Below are positions 8,597-18,436 of a stretch of DNA of 64,000 nucleotides, piece by piece (position 1 is the first letter of the stretch; every line of letters starts with the position of its first letter). This DNA is from Leptolyngbya sp. FACHB-8 (GTDB taxonomy: Bacteria > Cyanobacteriota > Cyanobacteriia > Elainellales > Elainellaceae), in NCBI RefSeq assembly GCF_014695575.1, contig NZ_JACJOO010000059.1, positions 86,554 to 150,553 on the forward strand. The letters run 5' to 3'. A program made the position numbers and the translations under genes. The notes under the pieces are model-generated. The model did not search any database and was not told the DNA's origin. It saw nothing but the letters and a program-made list of their open reading frames with translations.

Positions 8597-11500
8597 CTAA
8601 AGCCGCGCCAACTCCTCCGCCAAAACATTAATCGTCGACCGAATCTGCGCCTCCGTGTGCAAACTCGTCAAAAAGAACCGCAACCGCGCCCCATTAAACG
8701 GCACCGACGGATACACCATCGGACGCGCATTAATCCCCCGCTCTAACAACACATGAGCCAGCATTACCGCCCGATGCGGCTCCCCAACAATGATGGGAAT
8801 AACCGGCGTGTCTCGACTCATCCCCGTATTCAGTCCCTTCTGGCGGGCTAACTGCAAGAACAGTTGCGATCGCGCCCGCAAGGTCGCCACCCGCTCCGGC
8901 TCCGCCTTCAGCCTCCGCAACGCCGCCAGCGCCGCCGCTGCGCTAGGAGGGGCCATCCCCACACTAAACACAAAACCGGGTGCCGTGTATTTCAGATATT
9001 CCACAATCTCCTTACAGCCCGCAATGTAACCACCGCAACTGGCCAGAGCTTTGCTCATGGTGCCCATCCACAGATCCACATCTGTACGGGCCACTCCAAA
9101 GTGCTCACCAACACCCCGCCCAGTATCCCCCAGAACACCAATCGAGTGAGCTTCATCCACCAGTAACAAGGTTTTGTAACGGTGCTTCAGGGCTACAATT
9201 TCCGGCAAAGGTGCAATATCACCATCCGTGCTATACACCCCTTCCACCACAATCAGCACCTTCTCGTACTGGAGGCGATGCTGTTGCAGGATAGTTTCCA
9301 ACGCCTGGCAATCATTGTGGGGAAAATCCATTAACGTAGAGCCCGAAAGCTTGCAACCCTCCCGCAGGCTGTTATGGCTCAAAGAATCGCAGAGGATGAG
9401 GTCGCGATCGCCCATCAAATGCCCAATGGTGGTGACATTCGTCGGATGCCCCCCGATAAACACAATGCAATCCTCAGTCCCCAGGAAATCAGCGATCTCC
9501 CGCTCCAGTTCCCGGTGCAGAGGGCGCTCACCTGAGACAACGCGACTGGCAGAGACCGAAGTGCCATACTGGGCGATCGCCCGCATCGCCGCCTGAGACA
9601 CCTCCAGATCCCCCGACATGCCCACATAGTTATAGCTGGAGTAGTTCACTACCACCCGGCCATTAATCCGGCTGGTATCACGCATGATGCCATCGTGGAC
9701 ATCAAAGAAGGGATTACCCATCGGCTCAACGCGATCAAGATCCTGCCGCAGGGCAAGGTACTCGGGCAGTTGAGAGAGCTGGTAATAGGCAGGTGGGATT
9801 TGGGAGAGATCGGGCAGGGGCGCTGAGGGAGCGGATGGGTAGATGGGTGAATGGGTGGATGGGCCAGCCGTGATTTGAGCAATGCGTTGGCCGTTTTGAG
9901 AGGGGGAGTGAGAGTTGAGATGGTTGAACGGCTGAGGAATAGCGGCGGGTTGAGAGCCGTTGCCTGTGAGCGGTTGAGGGATAGATAGGGTCTGAGAACC
10001 GTTGTTTGCCAGGGGTTGAGGAATAGCCCCATTCTGGAAACCATTAGTGGTCAATGGCTGGGGGATAGTCGTTGAAGAACCACTGGTGATAGGAGGCTGG
10101 GAAATCGGGGTTACTGGGGGAGTAGAAGCGGGTGCTGGGGTCAGGGAGGCAGGCATGGGGGCTTGACCAGCGGCCTGTCGCGGCTGAGCTGATAGAGATT
10201 CGGCCAGCAGGGAAAGCAGACAGACAGTCAGGGCTTCGACAGTGGGGTAGTCGAATAGCATAGATTGGGCGACCGCACACCCCAGACTGGATTGCAGGCG
10301 ATTGGTCAGCTCCACAGCCATGAGGGAATCCATCCCGAGATCGCCAAAGTTTTCCTGCGGATCGATGGCATCAGCGGAGGCAAAGCCCATGACACGAGCC
10401 AGTTGCTCTTGAATGTGATGGCGCAAATGGAAGATGCGATCGCCTTCAGCCAGGGTCTGAAGGTGTTGCAGAAATTCGGTGGTTGGGCTCATAGAAGGCA
10501 AAGAGGGGGATGGCGGGGTCGTTGCTTCGGTCGCATTGAGAGATGGATCGGATTCAGCCGGGATGGGTTCTAGCGCAGTAGAACCTTGGGCTTCAGCCGC
10601 AGGGAGAATCCGTTCATCAGCCTCGGCACGTTGGTGGGTAAAGAAGGGAAGGGTGGTAGCGGGTTGCGGACGCAAGAAGGTGGGCCAATCAAAGCCAATG
10701 ACGCCAATTTGGGGATACGGTGCAGAGAGGAGCGATCGCATAACCTCCAAACCCAGAGCCGGGGGTACCAGGCGCAAACCAGCAGCCGCAAAGCGCTGTT
10801 CAGCATCGGGCAGACGTGCGGCCATGCCAGCCGCCCAGGGTCCCCAGTTGAGACTGAGACCCGGCAGATCGGCCTGGCGACGATGGTGCATCAACGCGTC
10901 TAAAAAGCCATTGGCAGCCGCATAGTTGGCCTGCCCGGGTGAGCCACAGAGAGAGGCAATGGACGAGAAGCTTACAAAGAAATCAAGCGGCAAAGCTGAT
11001 GTCAATTCATGTAGATACCAGCCACCCAAGATTTTTGGAGCCATCACCCGCTCAAAACTGTCCCAACGTTGACGCGGCACCAGGCTATCTTGCAACACGC
11101 CAGCGGCATGAATGATGCCTCGTAAAGGTGGAGCATTGGTTGCAGATTGGGGCGCAAGCCAGGGTTCCAGAACAGCCGCGAGGGCAGGGCGATCGCTAAC
11201 GTCTACCGTCAGTACAGACACCTGAACTCCGGCAGCATCTAGCTTTTGCAGCACGTCCTGCGCTTCCACGGATGGCGGCTTTCGCCCAATCAGCAATAGA
11301 TGCCGTGCCCCTGCCTCTGCGAGTTTCTGAGCCACCTGCAAGCCTAGATCCCCCAGGCCACCCGTAATTAGATAGGTTGCATGACGCTGGATAGAGACTG
11401 GAACCTGGGGTCGCGGCAGCGTAATTACCACTTTACCGATATGCTTGGCCTGCCCCATAAAGCGAAACGCATTGGCCGATTCCTGAATGGGAAAAATTGT

Positions 11501-14500
11501 GTGGGGGAGGGGCTGCAATCGCTCGGCCTGAAACTCGGCCATGAGCACTTGCAACATCTCAGTGATTAATTCAGGTTGCGCGTTGGAAACCTCCAGTAAG
11601 TCAAAGGGATAATACGCCACATCAGGGCGCTGCTCCTGTACCTGTTCTGCACTCCAAATGCCAAGTTTTCCAATTTCGATAAAACGCCCATTAGGAACTA
11701 GAATCTCCAGATTCCTGGAAATAAAATCCCCATTCAAGCTGTTTAGGATGACATCCACTCCGGCTCCATCCGTCAGGCGCATCACCTCATCGGCAAAGCC
11801 TAGAGTGCGAGAGTTCATCACGTACTCCACCCCTGTAGAGCGGAGGTAGTCCCACTTACCAGGGCTGGCGGTGGCAAAGACAGTCGCACCGAGCTGTTGG
11901 GCTATTTGCACAGCGGCCAGACCCACTCCTCCGGCAGCCGCGTGAATGAGGACACGATCGCCCGCCTTCACCTGGGCTAACCGACATAACCCGTAGTACG
12001 CTGTCAGAAACGTAGTTGGCACCGTTGCCGCTTCGACGAAGTTCAGGCCCGTTGGCATGGGCACTACGAAGCGGGCATCCATTGTGATGTACTGGCTCAA
12101 GCTACCCATTGCTTGAGCGGCGATGACGCGATCGCCCACCTGCAACCCTGTCACTCCAGCTCCAACAGCAGTCACCCGACCAGAACATTCGCCTCCAAAG
12201 GGCACCTGGTCTGCACTGGCATGGCCCATCTGTTCCAGGTAGGGGCGCATCATTCCCAGGGCATTCAGCACGTCCCGAAAGTTTACCCCTGAAGCCGCCA
12301 CCTGAATCTCCACCTCACCGGGAGCCGGAGCATGCCGCTCCATGGGAACCAGGATCAGGTTGTCGAGAATACCATAATCCGTCAGTTGTAACCGGAAAGG
12401 CTCCGCAGGCAAATCCGCTGAACGGGAGACAGGGTCAGACAGACGGGTCAGCCGGGCAACGTAGCGATCGCCCCGCCGGTAGGCCAGTTGAGTTTCCTGT
12501 ACAGGCGCATCCAGCTCTGCCAGCCAGCCATCGAGAGAGGCTTCCGTGCCATCCAGATCCAGATTGAGACAGGGCCAGCCGCTCTGTTCCAACCGCAACA
12601 CGCGCCCCAATCCCCAGAGGGAACCATGGGTCGGAACAACGGCATCGGTGGGTTGAACGGCCTGGGTATTTTGGGTCACCAGCCATAGGGGCGATGGCGC
12701 AGCGGTTTTCGTCTTGAGCAGTGTCTGCATCAGGTGCAGTGTACTGGCACAACTCAACCGTTGAGCAGCCATTGGATCAGCCTTCTCTGTGGGTTCCAGG
12801 CTCCACAGATGCAGGATACCGCGTAGAGTCGAGAGCCCGACAGCCCGCACCACAGCCTGGAAATCCTCAGGGTTGAGGGGGTTCGCCGTGAAGCGATCGC
12901 CCTCCTGAGAAAACCCCTCCCCGGGATACACCCGCAGCACCGAGTCACCACGCTCTTGCAGTTGCTCCAGCAACCGCGTTCCTATGGCCGTCGAGGGCAG
13001 GAACACCAGCCAGGTACTTGATTCAGCCGCGATCGTGGCTGGAATTTCACTGGGTTCCCAGGTGATCTCATAGAGCCAATCGGTGGCTGGCATGATAGCT
13101 GTTGCTTGATCGGCGGATGATGCCGTTGGCAACGTTTGTGTACCCAGTTCTGTAGATGTTTGAAAAATCTGGGGTTCTAAGTTCTCTTGATTGGATGCGG
13201 AGTTCGTTGAAGCGGGGGCGATCGCTGATGCAACCGAGGGTGGCCCCTGAAATAGCCGCTGGAGGGAGCTGGGATGCAGGTAGCGCAGAGACATTCTCTG
13301 AATTTGCGCCACTACAGTACCCACTTCATCCATCAACCACAGGTCGGCTCGTAGCTCTGCCGAAGCTTTACCATTGGTACCTTGAGGCAGATGCACCTGG
13401 GTGAAGCACCAGAGGGATGTGCCCGCTGGACGGTATACCTGCAAACGTGCCAGCCCGGCGGGTAGATAAGTGCCGGGGTGTGATGCCCCCAGCGCTGCTC
13501 CCAGGGTTTGGAAAGCTGCATCCAGGAGAGCCGGATGTAGCACATACGCCTCAGCACTGACCTCAGCAGGAAGCTGCAACCGGGCCAGAGCTTGTCCCGG
13601 CAGTTGTGCCAGCAGACGAATACCCTGAAAGGCCGGGCCGTAGTGCAACCCTTGCTGACGCAGTTGGTCGTAGTAGGCGGAAACAGCATTCGATTGTGCT
13701 GCCTCCATGGGAGCCGATTCACCGAAAAAAGCGGCCTTTAGCTCTGCTAGAGAGAGATATACTCCTGGCTCTGCCAAACCAATACAAGCCGTTCCATGCC
13801 GGGTAAAGTCAGAAGCAGCATGCTGACTATAAATGGCCAGCCTATAGGTTCCGGCAGGCTCAGGATGCAACACCGTTTGCAGCATTACAGGAGCTTCTGA
13901 CAGGCGCAGAGGTTGCTCAATTTGCAGATCTTGAATGGAAACCGTAGGGGTCTTCAATTGCCGGGTAGCAGCGGCCAGAGCCATTTCCACAAAAGCGGCT
14001 GCCGGGAAAACTACCTGTTCACCAACTTGATGATCGATTAAATAAGCAGGGGAATAAGCGGCGATCGCCCCCTCATATCCCATGACTCCGGTTCCGCTAA
14101 CCCGTTGCCCTAATAGAGGGTGAGGGCGATCGGGTACGGGCAGAGCGGCAGAGGCAGGGGCAAGGGCAGGCGTTTGGGGTGGGTTCCACCAGAAGGATTT
14201 TCGCTGGAACGGGTAAGTGGGTAAGCGCAGATGCTGCCGAGGAAGCTTTCCATCAATTATTTCCCAATCTACTGGGAAGCCTGCTGTGTAGAGACTGGCA
14301 AGGCTATGCAGTAAGGGCTGTGGCTCTGGCTGCGGTGGGCGCAAGCTCGGCAGGTAGATCGTGGAGTTAGACTCCCCATTTTGAAGGTGAAGATTTTGAG
14401 TATCAGACAGCACCGATCGCGCCATGCTCAGTAGCACAGGCTTGGGACCACACTCCAGCAGGAGCCGATACCCGGCCTCATGCAATGTTTCCACGCTACG

Positions 14501-16879
14501 CGCAAATTGCACAGGCTGGCAAATGTGAGCACACCAGTAGTCGGAAGTGGCGATCTCTTCCTCGACAAAATCGCCGGTGACATTGGAGATGATGGGGCGT
14601 TGGGGTGGCCGATAGGTGATTTGGGAGGCGATCGCCCGGAACTCCTCCAGCATCGGCTCCATCAAGGGCGAGTGGAAGGCATGGGAAACTTGCAGAGGAG
14701 TGGCCTTGATACCTCGCGCCTCTAAAGCTTGCTTAAGGGTGATGAGGGCATCCAGGGAGCCTGAGAGGACGGTGTTCTGCGGGGAATTGAGAGCGGCGAT
14801 CGCCACTCCATCCCTCAACAACGGTTCTACTGTGGCCGCGTCTGCCATCGCTGCTAACATACCGCCATTGGGGGGCAGCGCTTGCATCAGCCGCCCGCGC
14901 GCTGCAATCAGCGTCAGGGCATCTTCCAGAGAAAATACCCCGGCCAAGCAGGCCGCGACGTACTCTCCCACACTGTGCCCCATCATCACCGCAGGCTGAA
15001 TTCCCCAGGATTGCCAGAGCTGCGCCAGGGCATACTCGACGGCAAATAAGGCAGGCTGCGTATAAGCTGTCTGATTTAGCAGTTCGGTAGAACGCAAATC
15101 CGGTTGCGCAAGAGGTAGATCCAGGAGGCTCAACAGAGAGCAATCCAAATGAGGTTGCAGAAGTTCCGCACACCGATCAATGGCCTCCCGAAATACCGGG
15201 TACTGCTGGTACAACTCGCGCCCCATTCCAGCATATTGGGAACCCTGCCCAGTGAACAAAAACGCAATATTAGGAGCTAGTTCTGAAGTTCCCTTGCCCT
15301 TGCCCACAACACCTTTGGGCACCTCGACTGCTGTCCCGCTGGCGATCGCCTCCAACACCAGCCGCATGGATTCAACGGATACGGCCGGGATGGCAATGCG
15401 ATGGGAAAAGTGCGATCGCCCCCCATTTGCCATCCGGCAAAGATCCACTAAAGGTACCGTGGGATTTTGGGTCAGAAACTCCGCGTAACGCCCCGCCAGG
15501 GCTTGCAGAGCTGCCTCATTTTTTGCTGAGAGAGTCAAGATATGCCAGGCTGGCTCCGGCTCAGATACCTCTGTGCGCAAGAGAGCTGCTTCCGACCACT
15601 CTTCGACAACCACATGGGCATTGGTGCCACCAAAGCCGAAGGAGTTCACCCCAGCCAGACGCGGCATTCCATCGGGCGGAACCCAATCCGTAAGCGAAGT
15701 TTGAACCCGGAGAGGAATTTGGTCGAAGGCGATCGCCGGATTCGGTTCCCGAAAATGCAAGCTAGGAGCCAGTTGACGATGTTTCAGCATGAGGGCAACT
15801 TTGATCAGCCCTGCGACCCCAGCAGCGGTCTCGCTGTGGCCAATGTTAGTCTTAACTGACCCAACGGTGCAGATTTGGTCAGATTCACGCCCCTCAGACA
15901 GCACGGTGCCCAGGGCTTCCATCTCGACAGGGTCGCCCAGCTTGGTTCCGGTGCCGTGGGCTTCAACATATTGAACTTGCCCCGGAGAGACGCCTGCCTG
16001 ACGGTAAGCCGTCCGCAAAACCGCCTCTTGGGCACGCGGGTTTGGCGCAGCGATGCCGTTGCTGAAACCGTCCTGGTTGACGGCAGTGCCCCGGATGACG
16101 GCGTAGATGGGGTCTTGATCGGCGATCGCCTCCGACAACCGCTTCAGCACCACCACTCCAGCCCCTTCACTCCGCACATAGCCGTCGGCATTGGCATCAA
16201 AGCTCTGACAGCGGCCTGCTCCAGACATGAAGCCGCCTTTGCTAAAACCGACTGTTACGGTCGGCAGCAGCAACACATTCACTCCACCGGCCAGAGCCAG
16301 ATCGGACTCGCCCGTTTGCAAACTCTGGCAGGCTAAATGCACCGCGACCAGAGAGGATGAACAGGCCGTGTCTACCGCCAAGCTGGGGCCTTTGAAGTCG
16401 AAGCTGTAGGAAATCCGGTTAGCGGCGATGCAATTGCCCGTGCCCGTGGTGGCGTAGGGGTCATCCACCAGGTGTTGCCACATGCGGATGGAATAGTCGT
16501 GGGTGCCGATGCCAATGAAAACGCCAGTTTGGGAGCCACGCAACTGCTCAGGCACAAATCCAGCATCTTCAAGGGCTTCCCAGGAAGTTTCCAGCAGTAA
16601 CCGCTGCTGAGGATCCATGGTGATAGCTTCTCGGGGGGCAATGCCAAAGAAAGATGCATCGAACTGGTCAACGCCGTCGAGAAAACCCCCATGGCGCAAG
16701 TTCGTCTTGCCCGGTTGCCGAGGGTCAGGGTCGTAGAACTGGGCCACATCCCAGCGAGAAGACGGGACGTCGGTGATGGCATCGACACCATCCCGCAGCA
16801 GTTGCCAGAAAGCTTCCGGGCCGTAGGCTCCAGGGAAGCGGCAACCCATTCCAACAATGGCGATCGGCTCCGAAGACAT
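8597..16879 (-). CDS. Type I PKS (KS-AT-DH-ER-KR-ACP) fused to alpha-oxoamine synthase
   Basis: A 2760-residue single-module, fully reducing polyketide synthase. Ketosynthase 1-430 has C173 (DTACSSS), H308 and H348 (NIGH). Acyltransferase 535-850 has S636 (GHSVG) and HAFHS at 733, the malonyl-type motif. Dehydratase 918-1200 has H950 and D1120. A degenerate structural region spans about 1265-1490. Enoylreductase 1495-1820 has an NADPH site HAAAGGVGLAAVQIA at 1646. Ketoreductase 1832-2060 has TGGLGDLG and the N-Y active-site region ANYAAAN. The carrier protein has S2185 (LGMDSL). A Pro/Asn/Gly repeat linker spans 2240-2350. The C-terminal 2380-2760 is an AONS/ALAS-type PLP enzyme with DEAHS (2575-2579) and Schiff-base K2610 (TMSKALASCGGY). 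No thioesterase or methyltransferase is seen. By family logic the AONS domain releases the chain by decarboxylative condensation with an amino acid, giving an alpha-aminoketone. Starter, chain length and amino acid are unknown. Confidence 0.93.
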   Translation of the reverse strand: MSSEPIAIVGMGCRFPGAYGPEAFWQLLRDGVDAITDVPSSRWDVAQFYDPDPRQPGKTNLRHGGFLDGVDQFDASFFGIAPREAITMDPQQRLLLETSWEALEDAGFVPEQLRGSQTGVFIGIGTHDYSIRMWQHLVDDPYATTGTGNCIAANRISYSFDFKGPSLAVDTACSSSLVAVHLACQSLQTGESDLALAGGVNVLLLPTVTVGFSKGGFMSGAGRCQSFDANADGYVRSEGAGVVVLKRLSEAIADQDPIYAVIRGTAVNQDGFSNGIAAPNPRAQEAVLRTAYRQAGVSPGQVQYVEAHGTGTKLGDPVEMEALGTVLSEGRESDQICTVGSVKTNIGHSETAAGVAGLIKVALMLKHRQLAPSLHFREPNPAIAFDQIPLRVQTSLTDWVPPDGMPRLAGVNSFGFGGTNAHVVVEEWSEAALLRTEVSEPEPAWHILTLSAKNEAALQALAGRYAEFLTQNPTVPLVDLCRMANGGRSHFSHRIAIPAVSVESMRLVLEAIASGTAVEVPKGVVGKGKGTSELAPNIAFLFTGQGSQYAGMGRELYQQYPVFREAIDRCAELLQPHLDCSLLSLLDLPLAQPDLRSTELLNQTAYTQPALFAVEYALAQLWQSWGIQPAVMMGHSVGEYVAACLAGVFSLEDALTLIAARGRLMQALPPNGGMLAAMADAATVEPLLRDGVAIAALNSPQNTVLSGSLDALITLKQALEARGIKATPLQVSHAFHSPLMEPMLEEFRAIASQITYRPPQRPIISNVTGDFVEEEIATSDYWCAHICQPVQFARSVETLHEAGYRLLLECGPKPVLLSMARSVLSDTQNLHLQNGESNSTIYLPSLRPPQPEPQPLLHSLASLYTAGFPVDWEIIDGKLPRQHLRLPTYPFQRKSFWWNPPQTPALAPASAALPVPDRPHPLLGQRVSGTGVMGYEGAIAAYSPAYLIDHQVGEQVVFPAAAFVEMALAAATRQLKTPTVSIQDLQIEQPLRLSEAPVMLQTVLHPEPAGTYRLAIYSQHAASDFTRHGTACIGLAEPGVYLSLAELKAAFFGESAPMEAAQSNAVSAYYDQLRQQGLHYGPAFQGIRLLAQLPGQALARLQLPAEVSAEAYVLHPALLDAAFQTLGAALGASHPGTYLPAGLARLQVYRPAGTSLWCFTQVHLPQGTNGKASAELRADLWLMDEVGTVVAQIQRMSLRYLHPSSLQRLFQGPPSVASAIAPASTNSASNQENLEPQIFQTSTELGTQTLPTASSADQATAIMPATDWLYEITWEPSEIPATIAAESSTWLVFLPSTAIGTRLLEQLQERGDSVLRVYPGEGFSQEGDRFTANPLNPEDFQAVVRAVGLSTLRGILHLWSLEPTEKADPMAAQRLSCASTLHLMQTLLKTKTAAPSPLWLVTQNTQAVQPTDAVVPTHGSLWGLGRVLRLEQSGWPCLNLDLDGTEASLDGWLAELDAPVQETQLAYRRGDRYVARLTRLSDPVSRSADLPAEPFRLQLTDYGILDNLILVPMERHAPAPGEVEIQVAASGVNFRDVLNALGMMRPYLEQMGHASADQVPFGGECSGRVTAVGAGVTGLQVGDRVIAAQAMGSLSQYITMDARFVVPMPTGLNFVEAATVPTTFLTAYYGLCRLAQVKAGDRVLIHAAAGGVGLAAVQIAQQLGATVFATASPGKWDYLRSTGVEYVMNSRTLGFADEVMRLTDGAGVDVILNSLNGDFISRNLEILVPNGRFIEIGKLGIWSAEQVQEQRPDVAYYPFDLLEVSNAQPELITEMLQVLMAEFQAERLQPLPHTIFPIQESANAFRFMGQAKHIGKVVITLPRPQVPVSIQRHATYLITGGLGDLGLQVAQKLAEAGARHLLLIGRKPPSVEAQDVLQKLDAAGVQVSVLTVDVSDRPALAAVLEPWLAPQSATNAPPLRGIIHAAGVLQDSLVPRQRWDSFERVMAPKILGGWYLHELTSALPLDFFVSFSSIASLCGSPGQANYAAANGFLDALMHHRRQADLPGLSLNWGPWAAGMAARLPDAEQRFAAAGLRLVPPALGLEVMRSLLSAPYPQIGVIGFDWPTFLRPQPATTLPFFTHQRAEADERILPAAEAQGSTALEPIPAESDPSLNATEATTPPSPSLPSMSPTTEFLQHLQTLAEGDRIFHLRHHIQEQLARVMGFASADAIDPQENFGDLGMDSLMAVELTNRLQSSLGCAVAQSMLFDYPTVEALTVCLLSLLAESLSAQPRQAAGQAPMPASLTPAPASTPPVTPISQPPITSGSSTTIPQPLTTNGFQNGAIPQPLANNGSQTLSIPQPLTGNGSQPAAIPQPFNHLNSHSPSQNGQRIAQITAGPSTHSPIYPSAPSAPLPDLSQIPPAYYQLSQLPEYLALRQDLDRVEPMGNPFFDVHDGIMRDTSRINGRVVVNYSSYNYVGMSGDLEVSQAAMRAIAQYGTSVSASRVVSGERPLHRELEREIADFLGTEDCIVFIGGHPTNVTTIGHLMGDRDLILCDSLSHNSLREGCKLSGSTLMDFPHNDCQALETILQQHRLQYEKVLIVVEGVYSTDGDIAPLPEIVALKHRYKTLLLVDEAHSIGVLGDTGRGVGEHFGVARTDVDLWMGTMSKALASCGGYIAGCKEIVEYLKYTAPGFVFSVGMAPPSAAAALAALRRLKAEPERVATLRARSQLFLQLARQKGLNTGMSRDTPVIPIIVGEPHRAVMLAHVLLERGINARPMVYPSVPFNGARLRFFLTSLHTEAQIRSTINVLAEELARL
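9923..10066 (-). repeat. 42-bp coding repeat in the ACP-AONS linker
   Basis: Residues 2272-2319 of the PKS repeat a 14-residue unit, IPQPLxxNGSQxxx, starting at 2272, 2286, 2300 and 2314 (the last partial). Period 42 bp. It forms a flexible, proline-rich tether between the carrier protein and the PLP domain. Slippage may change its length between strains. Confidence 0.8.
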
Positions 16880-17163
16880 AGCAGGTCGAGCGGGACAGTC
16901 CGTAAATCAGGGAAGAGTGCACACAGCAGGCATACCATCGCGGAGACGAAGTCGTGGAGGGCTGACGCGAAAAGCTTTTGGCTCCAGCGAAGTCCGTATC
17001 CGACTGGTACTCTGCGACATCCACATTACCGCATTATCATGGGCAGTCAATGGAGTTTATGGACAGAATTCAATTCGGACACGGGAAGCCCTGATTATTC
17101 TGTGGGTACTTTACATGCACAAAACAATTAGGGCTATTGCTTCTGCAATTCTAGTGGCGATCG

Positions 17164-17640
17164 CTACATCCCCAAATCCAAAGCCCGTTGCCCCCCAAAC
17201 TGCTCAACAATCAGGTCGTCATAGGTATCTGCAATGGTGACCACGGACAGGATGCAGGTTTGCAATTCCAACAAATCCATTCCCTCGCCCCCCAGAACAC
17301 TGTGGGCAAACAGCACCTCACCCTGCGGCCCCAGATGAAAGGCCCCAAACCGCATGCGTTGATTTTCTGTCAATAGAAAATCCATCAATTCCGGGCCAAG
17401 ATGGCTGTTGACCGTCACGCAGCTCGAAGCCCGCACGATCGCCAATTCCCGTTCTTCCCAGGGATGCACGTCCCACGTCAGCACCTCAACAGCAACACGG
17501 GCTGAGCCGTAGGTCAGGTTAATCCGAGGTTGAGTGGTGGAAAACTGCACCGCATTCTCGAACAGGGTAGAGGTTTGCAGATAGTCCACGACTTTGGTGT
17601 AGGACAATTCCTGAGTTTTGCTGGCAAACGACAGAGCCAT
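17164..17640 (-). CDS. YbjN / type III secretion chaperone-like protein
   Basis: A 158-residue soluble alpha/beta protein resembling the YbjN-CesT peptide-binding chaperone fold common in cyanobacteria. Visible segments are a helix (TKVVDYLQTSTLFENAV), alternating strands with FSTTQPRINLTYG and RFGAFHLGPQGEVLFAHSVLGG, then a long C-terminal helix with DTYDDLIVEQFGG. It starts 6 bp after the DevA-like gene and precedes the PKS by 284 bp on the same strand, so it sits inside the export-synthase unit. A chaperone or regulatory role for the exporter or synthase is conjecture. The family assignment is moderate. Confidence 0.65.
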   Translation of the reverse strand: MALSFASKTQELSYTKVVDYLQTSTLFENAVQFSTTQPRINLTYGSARVAVEVLTWDVHPWEERELAIVRASSCVTVNSHLGPELMDFLLTENQRMRFGAFHLGPQGEVLFAHSVLGGEGMDLLELQTCILSVVTIADTYDDLIVEQFGGQRALDLGM

Positions 17641-17646
17641 AGGTCA

Positions 17647-18426
17647 TCAGATAATAAACATTCGGCGATCCAGGGCTTTGGGGTCATGGCTAACGACAAA
17701 TTGATCCAGATTGTCGTCTGATTCCAGACGCCCATCCACTAAGGTAATGATGCGATCGGCCACATCTAGAATGCGGTTGTCATGGGTCACCATGAGAATG
17801 GTGCGATCCTCTTCCTTCGCCAGTTTCTGCATCAGAGTAACCACGTCGCGCCCCGATTTCTTGTCCAGAGCCGCCGTGGGTTCGTCGGCCAGGATGAGAG
17901 GGGGCTGGTTGACCAGGGCACGGGCGATCGCCACCCGCTGCTTCTGTCCCCCCGATAGAGCTTTGGGCTTGTAGTCGACGCGATCGCCCAGCCCCACCTG
18001 ACTCAACACATCAACAGCCCGCTGGCGCTTCTCCTTCCAGTCATGGGTGAGTTCGATCGCCATCTCGACATTTTGGGAGGCCGTAAGGGAGTCAAACAAA
18101 TTGTGGGCCTGGAAGATAAAGCCGATGTTGCGCCGCACCTCCACCAGTTGAGACTTACTCAACCCAACAATCTCCTGTCCCAGCACCTCCAGGCTCCCGT
18201 TCTGCACGGTACGAAGTGCGCCGATCAACGTCAACAGCGTCGTCTTTCCGGAACCGGATGGCCCCGTCATGATGACGATCTGCCCCCTGGGCAGCACCAG
18301 ATTAATATCAAACAACACCTGCTTCCGCAGATCGCCCTGCCCAAAGAAGTAATTTAGATTCTGGATACGAACCGCAGGAGCCTCCAGGGTCAATCCTCCA
18401 GGCGCTATTGAGGATGGTTCTATCAT
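17647..18426 (-). CDS. devA: DevA/MacB-like ABC transporter ATPase
   Basis: A 259-residue ABC ATPase. Walker A GPSGSGKT, signature LSGGQKQRVAIARAL, Walker B LILADEP and the H-loop in LMVTHDNR are all intact. It belongs to the LolD/MacB-type branch that pairs with 4-TM permeases. The frame extends upstream to a TTG at 18447, but ATG 18426 has an AAGGAG sequence about 7 bases before it and avoids overlapping the upstream permease, so ATG 18426 is chosen. It is third-to-last in a tight minus-strand run (membrane fusion protein, two permeases, ATPase, YbjN-like). With these it should form a DevBCA-type exporter working with a TolC-like outer membrane channel encoded elsewhere. Confidence 0.9.
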   Translation of the reverse strand: MIEPSSIAPGGLTLEAPAVRIQNLNYFFGQGDLRKQVLFDINLVLPRGQIVIMTGPSGSGKTTLLTLIGALRTVQNGSLEVLGQEIVGLSKSQLVEVRRNIGFIFQAHNLFDSLTASQNVEMAIELTHDWKEKRQRAVDVLSQVGLGDRVDYKPKALSGGQKQRVAIARALVNQPPLILADEPTAALDKKSGRDVVTLMQKLAKEEDRTILMVTHDNRILDVADRIITLVDGRLESDDNLDQFVVSHDPKALDRRMFII

Positions 18427-18436
18427 GAGGTCTCCT

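Noticed and set aside
8437..8631. 64-codon frame across D1
   Set aside because: Most of its length is the family D repeat. The same peptide appears in another context at 39280-39462.
8597..16879. Heterocyst glycolipid synthase (HglE-type) identity
   Set aside because: The exporter resembles DevBCA, but the C-terminal PLP alpha-oxoamine synthase domain and lack of hgl partner genes do not fit.
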